From positions 930,001 to 994,000 of the forward strand of contig JAQOOI010000022.1 in the NCBI GenBank assembly GCA_028554645.1: a DNA stretch of 64,000 nucleotides. Reading direction: 5' to 3'. The first letter of the stretch is position 1. Each line of letters starts with the position of its first letter. Source of the DNA: Omphalotus guepiniiformis (lineage: Eukaryota; Basidiomycota; Agaricomycetes; Agaricales; Omphalotaceae). A model generated the notes under the pieces. The model made no database searches. It worked only from the letters and a program-made list of their open reading frames with translations, and was not told where the DNA came from. The position numbers and the translations under genes are program-made. This document shows positions 33,465-45,023 of this stretch, piece after piece.

Positions 33465-35668
33465 GAGCGTCGTCGACCGACTTTCGTCGTCACGAGGACC
33501 AATTCATAAAAATGTGTGATGGCATCTTACTATCCACGCCAAAAACTTTCAGACATCGAGTTCGAAATCCCGCCCGCCTTGGACAGGTGACACTGCTTTG
33601 ATTTATGACACGGACTATTTGCATCTTATCTTATTGTACTCATCATCATTTCCCCCCCACTTCTTACATTACGACTTCCTATTCGTCGCGAGTACCCGCT
33701 CTGGCTACTCGCACTGACTCTCCCGCAGATTGTTCCTGTCTCGCCCTTTCCGCCCTCCCCGCTGTGGTCGGGTCAGAGTGGACACGAGGCTGTTCCCTGA
33801 ATCGAGAAGAAGATATCAATCGAGCGACAACGATGGATGACATGGACTTTGGTTGATGACCTGTCTCGGACAACGACACCGACACAAGACTCGAGATAGT
33901 TGCTTGGAGGTCCAACCTTTGGCGCTCTCCTATGGATGACGCGTAAAGTGTTGGTCTCGCCTTCTCGATGCCCTTCTTGTACTTTCTTTTTAACCGTCGC
34001 TTTGTCTCGAGCATCCCATCCCAGTCCCATACAACCTCCATGCGTACGCTTGTAGGCGACCACTTCACTGTGGATCGTGCCTCGCGTGCGTCCGATACAC
34101 TGGCGTTGTTAATCACTCTGGTTACTACTGTCTTTCTTCTTGATTTTCTGGGTCCTCAATATGGAACTTTCTTGTGGGCTGTTCCCCCTCAGATACAGAT
34201 GTCAAGCAAATCTGTCACGGAATGGAAGTCGCTAATCCCCCCCATCCCCAATCACCATTCTACTCTCATCTCGCATTGCATCTGTAATTATCGCTTGATT
34301 TATGTTCTGCTGGATTGTATCACTTCATCCGACGACGACCCCATTATTCACTTACATCTTCTTTGAGGAACTTGTCGAGATCGAGCGTCTGATCAGCGTC
34401 TTGGTTTCCACACTTCCTCCACCCTACTTTATTTCTTAACCACCATCATGCCCCTCCATCGCTTTCCTTTCACCTTCTCTCCGGCTTTGCTCTGACAATT
34501 TTGGCGCCTGCTCTACCGACTGGTCCATAGTGCCGATTTCCGTTGCTGCCCGCCCCACGACGCATTCTGGGTGCGCTAGCTCAGCTACGGCTTTCGAACG
34601 AGGGAACATCTATGTGTTCTGGATATACTCGTCGGTGTGCAGGCGCGCTTGATGAACTTGCGGACCATTTCACGTTCCTGACCCTGGTCACAGTGCTTGG
34701 GTCGGAGAGAAGGGATGATTGATGCGATAACGACAATGACGATTTGAGCAATTCTTAGGGTTGTTTTGCGATGGGTCGATGATAACGTCAAGGCGGATGG
34801 TAATCCCTGAGGCTTGGATTCTTCTCCGCGGGTGCATACAGTGTCTTTCTTTCTGTCTCCCACTTAGCTGGTGATGACGTTCAGGACTGTACATCTGCGC
34901 GAGTTGAAGAAGAGCACCATGGATCGCGGTTGTCTGGTGGCTTGATGTTACCAGCAGCTCGTGACCTTCCTGCTTGTCTTCTCGCTTTGGTCGAGAGGTC
35001 GTACTGCCTTGCCATCTTGATTCGACTTTCCGCGGACATTTCCTTGAGCTCTCTCTTGACACGTTTTCGTTTCACGACCTATCCGCCGGACGATGCTCTT
35101 GTTCCGCAATTATCCACTGGAAGAATACATACACCCTCTATGCATGACCTACTATGTCGGCCCTCCAGGCCAGTTCGTGCGCTGACATGTACACGGTGTT
35201 AGCAGTGACTGCCGCAGAGCCCCTTTTTTCTTTATTGGATTCTATGTTGTATTTCACCCATCCATACTTGCGCGTGCGCATTGATAGATTGACCTGAGGT
35301 CCGCGTCCGGACTGTTACCGACGTCTGCTCTGTTCCCCGGTATTTGCGCACTTACATACTACTCCCCCCCAAACGCCCTTTATGTTTTTATGCCCCCAAT
35401 TACCTATCACGCAATTGTTCATATTGGATTCGTTTCAATTCTGTCCCCCTTTCTTCAGTGATGTTCATTAGTAGATAGTGCGTACTGTTCTGTCTCTTTG
35501 ACTTTCACGGTCAACAAACGAATGAAACGATGATTATTTTGGACAAAGATTGAGCTTGATTGTAATTCGAGTGACGATAAGGCCTCTAAATGCTTCGAAA
35601 TCTTGAGGAATTCTCACTGAGGATTCGCAATTACACATGATGTAGTAAGTAACATTCATGGCTCATTA
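33465..35668. other. Gene-poor downstream region of bHLH gene 2
   Basis: About 2.2 kb with no supported gene. Composition is T/C-rich for the first 1.5 kb, possibly a long 3' UTR. Frames on the minus strand here are short and have no domain signature. Confidence 0.4.
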
Positions 35669-36148
35669 GGGCATATCAGCAACGGCCTTCGGAGGTATGC
35701 GCTTAGGAAATTTTGCTAAGCGGGTTCTAAGCGATTTTGTCACTCACTGTCACCTGTGTGACACAAGCCTCTGAGAGCCTCTGTTCGTCACTGTTATTTT
35801 CGCATTTCCCTCTTTCTGGTCTTGGCTTCATTTGAATTTTGTAAATCTAATAATAACTGATAATTGATGGTCCTTCCATATAATGCAAATCCGGTATTGA
35901 GTGCAACGCTGGAGAGATGGAGGTAAATCAGTAGTAGCATTGGAAGGGCAGCAGTAAAAGAATCCTTGCGTCAAATAGTGTCGACGCTTTCACGGCCTCG
36001 AATCGTTGCTGGACATGTCGCATGGCAATCGGTCCGGTGAGGTCCGGTGTCACCTGGTGACTTTTGTGTCACACTCTTTTCAGTGAGACTTAAGCGAAAT
36101 TTCTCGGAGAAGTCCGAAAACTCAAAAAAAGCCATTGCTGATATGCCC
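35669..36148. mobile_element. MITE-like non-autonomous element with TA target duplication (480 bp)
   Basis: Perfect 14-bp terminal inverted repeats, GGGCATATCAGCAA at 35669-35682 and TTGCTGATATGCCC at 36135-36148, are flanked on both sides by the dinucleotide TA (35667-35668 and 36149-36150). Inside the termini the match continues imperfectly (GTGTGACACAA and GTCACC strings recur in inverted order at about 35743-35766 and 36048-36075). There is no open frame long enough for a transposase. Size, TIR and TA duplication fit a non-autonomous Tc1/mariner-type MITE; the superfamily is inferred from the TA site only. Confidence 0.78.
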
Positions 36149-36150
36149 TA

Positions 36151-36864
36151 TTTATGGGTGTTCTAGAAATCGAATGAGATTCGTGAACCGTATTTCTCAA
36201 CCAGCGGAACCTAATCAAAGATCATCGATAAATCCCGACTGAGAGTCGATGCTTATCGAGTAGAATTTGTAAATTGCAAGAAAGTATGTAAGAACGAAGT
36301 TTGCCTGGGCCATCCCAGTGTCAACGGCCTTCCGATGTAATTTCGGCGGCGCGGTCTCCCTAAGTACAAGTGTCCGAACCGTAAGCAGTCGCTACCACTG
36401 CTCGTGCAAGAATTGCTCCCGCGGGAGATGAATCACTGGCGACCTTGGGTCCCACACTTGAAATGAACAGACACTGGGTAGGGGAGATGCTGCTCACGGA
36501 CAACGTGTTTGGAGCATACGCATTAATAGGTACGAACAAATGGTTCTTCCAGTCCAAAAGTCAGAAATGATTATCGTAAAGGTAAGGGAAGAGAGTGTTG
36601 TCGGGTGACCCTTCAATGGGTATTTCCGATCCACTGGTAATGATATCAGCCTGTGTTTATAGCCGCGAGAAGGATTCTTTGTGGGATCAGGGTGCAGATC
36701 CAGGGGGGTTCATATTGATATATTGACCTTGGTCGAGGGAAAATAAGAAGGGGTAATGAGGATGGATACTCCTAACACAAGCGATGGTTCTGCGCACACA
36801 AAACAAGTTAAGGCTGCGTACAAGAAGTAGTAAATTCCAATCGGAGGTCACCTTTTTTCAATTC
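36151..36864. other. Intergenic between MITE and MED11
   Basis: About 0.7 kb with no gene seen; the part nearest 36864 is MED11 3' flank. Confidence 0.4.
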
Positions 36865-37549
36865 TTATTCGATACCCTGCATATCGGAGCTTTCCTTGGA
36901 ATTCGAACTAGAACTCTGTGATTCCGTTTCCCTCGCTTGCTTGATCCTGGTGAGAGCGTCCAGGATTCCTTTCCATGCGTCACGGTCTAGCCTTTCCTCC
37001 TGAAGGCCACGAGCACTTTTCGCGGCGTCTTGACTCTGACTCTGACTCTGAGATTCAGATGGCAGAATGACACCTAGGGAGGGAGGTAGGAAATTGGATG
37101 TAGGGGCGTTGATAGCGGAAGGTGCTATACGTGAGTGGCGAATATGAGCTAAGGATGAACGGATGGCTACTTGAATGGACTGAATCAAGAGATTTGTGAA
37201 TATTATTACGAGAATTGAAGTTTAGAAGAATGGACTGACATCGAGACGCTCAAAGTACTCGCTGACCTCCAGTACGAACTGCTCGGATCTTTCTTCACCT
37301 TGAGGTAGATTATCATCAGGACCATCAGTCTGAGGCAGAGTCAAAAGAGATATTGATGATGCAGCCAGTGACAGTAGCCGACTAATATCCTGTCTAATTT
37401 TTGAGCAGTTTTTGGCTGTAGAAAGTTGTTGAACATACTTTCTCTACTTCACCCAAAGCATAGATTTGACGGGCTGTTCGACTAGTAGTCCATATGGGAT
37501 CGATTTCACTGATATCCGTTGGATGATGAGGTTCAGAAGGTGAGTCCAT
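36865..37549 (-). CDS. MED11: Mediator complex subunit 11
   Basis: MED11 is a head-module subunit of Mediator that links regulators to RNA polymerase II. Three exons (37439-37549, 37389 down to 37240, 37179 down to 36865) sum to 576 nt (191 aa). The family signature spans the first intron: TSRTARQIYALGEVEK / DISRLLSLAASSISLLTLP, followed by EQFVLEVSEYFERLDSIQVAIRSSLAHIR, two helices typical of the Med11/Med22 four-helix pairing. The C-terminal half is an extension beyond the usual Med11 core, containing a short (SQ) repeat encoded by a TCTGAC tandem repeat at about 37030-37053, and a Ser-rich acidic tail ending DMQGIE. The promoter must lie in the 122 bp between this gene and the HET-C stop, since both are on the minus strand. 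Confidence 0.85.
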
Positions 37550-37671
37550 GAGTGCTATGAGCAAGCCATTGATGTCGTAAACGGTGAAATTCGCGCGACC
37601 TACAATTCTACCTACCTAGGTACATACACTTCATTATTTCTACTTCAAATGCACTACAACTTTAATATTTC

Positions 37672-40600
37672 TCAATAATCATATTCCCTTCTTTCATCTC
37701 TGTTGTACTCGTTTCCACCTCCATATCCACCTTCATCCCGAATATTCAATCGTTCGGCTCCAAAAGTGTCATCCTCTGGGCGTTCATAACCACCACCACC
37801 TCCATAGCCTTCACGCACTTCCCTGCCACCACCGTACTCTTCACCGCCAAACCCGCTTCGTTCTTCTCCATAGTTTTCCCTTTCTCGTCCACCACCATAC
37901 CCTCCACCACCAAACTCCTCACGCTGCCCCCTGCTCTCAAACTCGCTACGCTCTTCCCTCTGAGTTTCATATCTACCGCCATAACCACTCTCTTGCTGTT
38001 CATACCGTGGATTATTATCGCCGCGTCCTTCTCCTCTTCCATAGCCCTCCGAATCACCATATCCACTACGCCTCTCGCCATACTGATCAGATGCCCGTTC
38101 ACTGCGAGAAGAGTACTCGTCTCGCTGGGACCCATATGCTTGCGAATCTCCGGATTCATCCTTACGACCACCATAGCCTTGCGAGTCTCCGTAATTATCC
38201 CTTCGACTGCCATAGCCTTGTTGAGGTTCCTCCTCGCGTCTGGAGGTATAACTCTCAGACTGGCCATAGGTGCCGCGACCAGAGCCATACGAAGGTTCTT
38301 CGTCTCGCCTCGAGCCATAACCCTCAGACTGTCCATACGTATTCCTGCTAGAACCGTACGAGCCCTCGTCGTCGTCGCGCCTAGCACTATAGCTCTCGGA
38401 TTTATACGTGCCGCTTCCGCCATAGGAATCTTCGTTGCGTCTGGAGCTATAGTCATCGTTCTTCCGTTGGTAGGAGCTGTCTTCGCTTCTACCATACGAA
38501 TCTTCATTGCGTCTGGAACTATAACTGTCGTTCTTCCGTTGGTAAGAGCTGTCTTCGTTTCCTATGGATATATTGGTAAGGAAAGTCATCCAGCGAGAAG
38601 AAAGAACACGTACCTCCATACTGAGTCTGTTGCCCACGACCACCATCATAACCACCACCGTAAGCTCCACCTCCACCCTGGACCCTACCTTGAGTTTGCT
38701 GGTAAGTCTGGCTTGCAGAACCTCCGCCATATCCAGGTTCGACCTGGTCACCTTCATCGCCCAACCTCTTGTTCTTTCCATTCCTTACGCTATCTTTCGT
38801 AAGTGCCTGGATGGTTTGTTCTGCCTCATCAGGTCCAAGACCACCAACCCAGCGCTCCATCTCTTCGAACATCTTGTGCTGAATGGCAGAGCGGCCATCG
38901 GCATAATATGGGTGGTGGAAGGCTTCGAGGATCTGATAAGGAAGTTAGCCTGTCAGAGACTAAGATAAACAGTGGAGGAATAAAACTGACTTCGTTGATG
39001 ACCTGATCAGGATCGCTGTTATCTGCCCACGCCTGTAGTCAAATAATCAGCACTGATTCACAGGAAAAACAATGGATAAATACCTGTACAATAAGCTGCA
39101 CGCTGTGAACTACGACGATCTGAGCGATCTTTCCGGCGGGCTCGTTCAAGATCAAGCCAAAATGATCCTAGGGCCAAAGGACATCAGTATCGTTGTTGCG
39201 GACAGAACATTGTAGACTGACTTTAGAGAGTAGACTGTGCGAGGGATCGGAGGCGTCAGCGTTATTGAAAACCTGATTCATTCATGTGAGATAGTGACGT
39301 GATCTGAAAGTAGCCCCACGAACTCACCTCATATTGGTCGTCGGAGTCGATGACAGCTTTACTACCTTCACCGAGCACGCTAGTGGCTTGCGTTAAGATG
39401 GGCTGGAAACATATCAACATCGAGAGTCGCTACCAAAAAAAGGTGAAAACACACCGTAAGCCAAGGAGCAATCACCGTGTAAACGTCTGTCCAGGAATGT
39501 GAGCCTCCCGGTGAACAACTCAATGATAGCACGCCTTACAAGCATTCAACGCATTTGTCAACTCATCCAACAAGTCGGATAAACCTGGAACCATCTCAAT
39601 CTTCTCCATCACAGACCGGTAGACGTCATCTCTCCATTGCAGGAGCTGGAAGAGTTGCTTCTGAACTTCAGGAGGGGCAACGTCATCTGGGTTGAAATTG
39701 TACGCTTTCGACTCCTGTTGCAATTGCTCTCCTTGACTCATTGCGTCGTCACCGCCACCGATAGGAAGCTTGGAGAAAAGGCTCTTGAGTTTCTCGATGT
39801 TGTTGGAAGAGTTAGAGTCGCTTGAAGCTTCGTTCATTTTCTCGGAAAGTGAAGTTACACTGGCTTGACTTAGGTGGCTATAAACGTAGGATAAGTAAGC
39901 CTCTGCCTACACGAACCAGAATATATAAAAACATACTCTGTGGCCTCTCCCAATAGGGAGTGCAAGAAATCAGCACTTCCGAAAGTACCTGTCACCAAAG
40001 GTGGCGCTCTCCCATTAGGCGTGTCGATGTCAGTGTTTTCGCCGACGTGACAGAAAACTTCCGAATGTCCCATCTTCCTTAAGGCGATCTCACACCAGTT
40101 ACTATGGGCAAGGAGATCCTCCACTACATCGAACTTAACAGCCATCACACTATCACACCAGATATGAAGGCTTACTTGTGTGTAACCCTGTACCTAGAAG
40201 ACGGTACGCCTCCCAGAGATCGGCACCATCTTCTCCGCCTGAGCGACGACCGTACTCGATGCATGCACGGAAGGTACGGCGGATGTGGGCAGTCGATGAG
40301 TCCCAACCCTGATCCTCAGTTGCCATATAGTTCTTCATTCCAGTACGATGGTCGATTTCTAGCTCGCGCGGGTCTACCGGAGGCCGAAGCTTGGGGTGAA
40401 ACTGTCTCGCATCACCTTCTTTCTCTGCGTAACCTTTGGAAAGAGGTGGTGAGGACACAAGATTGATCCGTCAAAATAGAAAAGACCCACTTGGGATTAT
40501 CAATATGTTCCTGATAGGGCACGATGAACTCAGGAATGCTACAATCTGCGGAATTCACTTACAACAGGCAGATACACCCCCAGGCGATCAGCAGTCACTT

Positions 40601-41246
40601 CGTACTCTTTGGTGGCGAAACCGAAGGTCTAAACAATTGAGGGTCAATCATAACTGACAATAACTGTCGCGGTCACTAACCATGAAACCGAGAACAGAGA
40701 CCACTAAAACCAAAGTATCAGCAGTAAGTTTGCTTAACCCGGCGATGTCCATCGCCTATGTGGTGGTTATAAGTTACTTATGCTGATCTCTGGCAAGCGA
40801 TCCAAGAGACTTACCTGGGAGTAATCCCTAAGCCAGTTGCCCTGGAGGCATAGTCAAGGTTGTAATCACGTCTGTATGTCTGTATACAATAAGGGCTTAC
40901 GAAGTAGACTTTCTTCACGTCCCCTTTGTTGAATTTAGCACCTCCAGAGGCGTTATCCAGAACTTTCTTAGCGAAACTAAGCAGACCTCCGCCACCAGCA
41001 GCGCGGCCTGCGTTCTTCACTACCTGTTCAAGAATACTTTCGATGTCTCCATGACGAAAGGCTTTGTCCTAGAAAACACAGTAATCATAAGCGATCGCCA
41101 CAATATCTTGCAATCGTGACATCTACATTTAAATATGCAAAGTCCGGGATATCTCCAGCACCGAAGGCGTAGGTCTCCGATGGAAGGAGAATGACAAGTA
41201 CGGTGAAAAACAGAAGAGTGGTAGTTATGTTTGGTGTGAAAGGCAT
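37672..41246 (-). CDS. HET-C family protein with Gly-rich repeat tail
   Basis: HET-C proteins are secreted or membrane-associated fungal proteins; in Neurospora the het-c locus controls heterokaryon incompatibility. An N-terminal signal peptide is clear (LLFFTVLVILLPSETYAFGAGD). The Het-C core follows: FRHGDIESILEQVVKNAGR, GNWLRDYSQAMDIAGL, HVDNPKGY-like segment, then LLGTGLHTLEDLLAHSNWCE near 40120-40140 and TFGSADFLHSLLGEATD. The middle is helical. The last 350 or so codons are Gly/Tyr/Arg/Asp-rich with imperfect tandem units (SSYQRKND-YSSRRNEDSYG and YGSRRDE-type), ending RREYDY. The DNA of this tail contains a direct repeat of about 72 bp at about 38424-38567. Whether it acts in incompatibility here is unknown. 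About a dozen short introns. Confidence 0.9.
38424..38567. repeat. Tandem 72-bp coding repeat in the HET-C tail
   Basis: Two adjacent units encode NEDSSYQRKND(S/D)YSSRRNEDSYG(R/G), differing at a handful of bases. Shorter related units (YGSRRDE, GTYGQSE) follow on the 3' side. Such repeats can change copy number between strains. Confidence 0.7.
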
Positions 41247-41452
41247 GATCGTAGTTCAAGTTGAAGAGGTGGAGCAGTGATGCCGTTGACACCCATGTTC
41301 TCGACGCCAAGAATTTTTGTTTTCGCCAAGGAGGAGAGACGGCAGAGTTTCGTTCCAATCTAATCGCGATAGCTACATATGTATTTGTACTGTAACATGT
41401 AAGTATCTGATCAGACAACTACGAGTTGAAGACGAGCTGGAGCAACGCATGT

Positions 41453-41556
41453 GGCGAGATGGCCGAGCGGTCTAAGGCGCCAGACTAAGGACCAGGGCAT
41501 TAGATGCTCACCTAATCTGGTCTTTCGGGGCGTGGGTTCGAATCCCACTCTCGTCA
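41453..41556 (+). tRNA. tRNA-Leu (anticodon AAG), intron-containing
   Basis: 104 bp. The 7-bp acceptor stem GGCGAGA pairs with TCTCGTC, followed by discriminator A. The D arm contains GGCCGAGCGGTCTAAGGC, the anticodon stem CCAGA/TCTGG encloses CTAAGGA, giving AAG (Leu). A 24-bp intron sits one base after the anticodon, the standard position. A long variable arm, as expected for Leu, precedes GTGGGTTCGAATCCCAC. No T run follows directly; a T7 tract lies about 23 bp downstream. Confidence 0.95.
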
Positions 41557-41701
41557 ATTTCTCCTTAATACTAATACCTTTTTTTGCCTAAATGTAGCAA
41601 TAGGCCACAACCTCCACTGCAGGCTCAAACTAAATCAGATCTCACACTAACACTAATATTAAATATGTATATACATATATACTTGGGAGATGTAACAGCG
41701 T

Positions 41702-44420
41702 CTATGTATATGTTTGTCCACCAATAAAATCAGAATCGTAAACTTGGAAACTTAGTTGATCTAAACCGTCAAAGTTCCAATTAAGATGTGAGGAATCTGA
41801 AGACCATCCGGCGAAAGTTGAGATTAGCGGCTGATTTCCAGGCATTGAATGCAAATCGTCTCTCTGACAATACTCCAAGAGCGGGGTCTGTCCTAGACTT
41901 GTGGTGGATAGCAGCGCTTGGATGATATCACAGAGTTTCGGAGTCAGAATGAGGATCCATTTATGCTTACGTGTGCAACTTACCAGAGCTGACCTGCTTG
42001 AGCCCACCTAATAATGCAACGTAACCCCATAGGTGTCAGACATCAGAGCATGATAAGTTAACAACGACATACCTATGCTCGCATCGGCGTAAGATTGTCA
42101 TGCATTTATACACATCATCCGTGTCTGACATATTGGTCTCCATCTTGAAAGACTTGCCGAGCCAGGCTTTGAGGAACAAGATAGTTGCCGCATAAAGAAC
42201 AGCAGTCTAGAGACTTTGTCAGTGACTCACACATCAATGTACATGTGCAGAACATACCTGGATGTACGTCGGCGGAATAAAGCCCTTCTGTGTCTGAATA
42301 TCCAATATATGTGCACAAGAACGAGCTGCGTCGACACAAATAGACAGAGACGAGATCGAAGAAGCTGAAAGTGATTTCCCAGTCTCTGGAATGTATATGA
42401 ATCTGCGATGCTTCTGAATTTGAACCCAGCAATATAAGACGTGAAGGATAGTTGCTTGCTCAGCGAAGAGGCGGTCTCCTCTGTCTGCGCTCCACTGTAC
42501 TGTTGAAAGGTCGGTATGTGAGCAGTAACACAGAAATCAACGCATAACTTACAATGCGTAGGCAAATTCTCAAACCATGCTTTCAGTAAAAGGTCAAATT
42601 TATCGAGTACCTCCTTTCGCCAGGCCGCAACGGAGACCTGCTGTGGGGCATGAATCTGCAACCATTCAAGTTGGCTCAGCCACTGTCCACTCTCACTGAA
42701 TCGAAACTTACAAAGTTGAACTCCGATTGAATGAAAATCCTTGCAAGTTTTAAGGTCTCGATATATAGGGACACCCTCGCGGGTTTATCTGCCGGTTGCT
42801 TGAACGCGTATTTTGGGTCCGGATGTTCCCAATATTCATCGTCGCATTCAATGGGAAGAGCAACATCATAGCTGCGAAACAATATTTGAGGAAATCCTAG
42901 AAGAGAGCTAGATTCACTTACTCCGAGATTCTCATCAGCCGAGGCCGACCAAGGTATTCACTCATATTGTCATCCATCAACATCAAGGCCCAGAAAGTGC
43001 GTTTCCAAGACTCGTTTTCCACGGGGGTCCTGTTATTGTCAATGTACCACCGACGCCTATTTGCTCCGACGTCCTGTGCAATCCTGATTGCATGGCTGAG
43101 TAGCAACAGCGCCCTTCTTAATGTAGAAGGTGACTGAAGAAACCAGACACAGTTCTGCTTCCTTGTGAGGATGATACAAGAGGAAAGCAAGTAGATGACG
43201 TACACAATATACCTGCAGCTCATAGAGACAGCAGGTCCCTTCAGTAAAGGGCGTCAGGAACGACTGGACTTGATTCAGGCATTGCCACCCATATGCAAGC
43301 ATATACGGATCGTCCGAAAATCGCGACCCGCATGCGCAAACGGACAAAACGAGAGCAGCGAACCATGGGTCACGACAATGTAGATTGCTAGTGACGGCTT
43401 TCTCGAAGGAAGGACGGTGCATGAAGGGTGCAACGAAATTCGAGACGTTGTTGAAATATAACTCGGATAATAATGCGATCGTTTGGAATTCAGGAGAATG
43501 AAATGTTTGCGTAAAACCGGAGTTTGGCGTGAATTTCTACCATTTGTCTCCTCGTCAACAATATAATTGTAGCAGAGGATTTAACCAGACGTACTGGAGA
43601 AATATCAGACCAAAATTCATGTCGTTTAGTATTGTTGATCGCCATATCAAGAACTTCGTCTCCACCTATCGTTTCTTGTTTCAGGACATGCCAGACGGTC
43701 TGGACAAGCGACATGTAGCTGGTCTTCCCATAACACCGTTCTGTAGTTGGATATAAGGATAATTGTTGAACTGAGTCTGACACTAGGTCCACTTCCTCAT
43801 CATCATCACTCTCATCCCATTGTGGACTTGATTTGGACGATGAGGGTTCATTAACCTGTTCTGAAGTCTGTGTGGTGCGCCCGGGTTGGGAGCTGGACAG
43901 TTGTATCTCGAGGAATTTCGCGTAAGTGGCGAGACGTATAATCAACTTCCTGGACGCTAAAGGATTCGGAGGTGGTATGTACACCCCAGGCGCAGATACA
44001 ATCTCTGATATTAAGGAGGATATCTCTGTGTTGTCGGGTTCTTTCGTACTATCTGCTCCTTTCGTTTTCTAAGACGAAGTCAGACAGGTATGACCCGGAG
44101 TTCAGAGTGATCCGCAGACGTACCCAGCTAGCGATATTGTGTGTGCATTCCGATCCAAATGCTATACAATTGGAACACCTTTCTCCAGGCATTGTAGCGC
44201 TGTCACCTATCAAATGTCCTCAGCCTTGGCTTCATGTACAATGCATACTGTCATCCTACATCGTATTTTCTTCTGAATTCGAATTACAATTGAGTGGGCA
44301 CAAATGATCAACTATATATTGGACGCATACCTGTTTACATATATCGCAGGCACTGTGAAGACGGCGTTTCTTCACAGTGTTCTGCGATGATTTCACGTTG
44401 CGCGTACTTACAGACTTCAT
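41702..44420 (-). CDS. Zn2Cys6 fungal transcription factor
   Basis: The N-terminal zinc cluster is assembled from three exons: HSACDICKQ, a 13-nt microexon at 44260-44272 encoding KKIR plus the first base of Cys, and SATMPGERCSNCIAFGSEC. Together they give C-x2-C-x6-C-x9-C-x2-C-x6-C, a complete Zn2Cys6 motif. A linker with an acidic stretch (WDESDDDEEVDLV) follows, then the fungal middle-homology region at about 43440-42700 (FMHRPSFEKAV, CACGSRFSDDPYMLA, LSHAIRIAQDVGANRRR, WKRTFWALMLMDDNMSEYLGRPR, SDYDVALPIECDDEYWE). The C-terminal part has short helices and ends GGQTYT. The first ATG in frame is at 44420; a perfect GTAAGT donor 9 nt later and an in-frame 45-nt stretch mean a short optional intron is possible. 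Pathway regulated is unknown. Confidence 0.87.
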
Positions 44421-45023
44421 CTTGCGACCGACCAAATGTCTTTCAAGTTTCGAGCCTCGAGTTATAGTACTCCGAGTACCACGGTTACATATGTAAATAT
44501 ATCTTTGCAATGCAACGGGTGAAAAGGGTCATCACTGATTAGTACGCGAGTACGTGAAGATTTGCCAAGATTTGCCTGGATTTGCCTGAATTTGAATGAC
44601 CCGGTCAGTCCTCGGACGACCACAGCCCCACAGGGCCCACAGAGCCCAGCCGTCTCCTTCAATGATTTCCGCAATCAGTAGAATCGACTCATTGCTCAAT
44701 TCTCAATCTGAATAGCAACTTGCCATTCCACATTCCTCTCTATTAATAGTTATGGTAAAGCTACACAAAGGAAAGAAACGTTATATCACGAGGATGAAAA
44801 GAAAACAAATGATGAGAAGGTATATATGTACGAGATATGTGGTTAGATGTCGAAAGTTCTGAAGAGCTGACAAAATACAAACAAGAAAACGAAACGTGTA
44901 AAGAGGAATAACGAGCAGATGACTAGAAAAAAAAGGGAAAGCAGACACGCGGGGAAAAAGGCGAATGCAACCGAAATTGAAAGCGAATAACAATACGTAT
45001 GAACCTACTACTGAATCTGTAAA
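44421..45023. other. Intergenic
   Basis: About 0.6 kb between the Zn2Cys6 start and the 3' end of the large orphan; A-rich toward 44.9 kb. A near-repeat GATTTGCC appears three times at about 44560-44585. No gene seen. Confidence 0.4.

Noticed and set aside
37746..38802. Open frames of 253 (-) and 269 (+) codons over the HET-C tail
   Set aside because: They are shadows of the Gly-rich repeat in the HET-C frame; composition follows the repeat and no start context or domain supports them.
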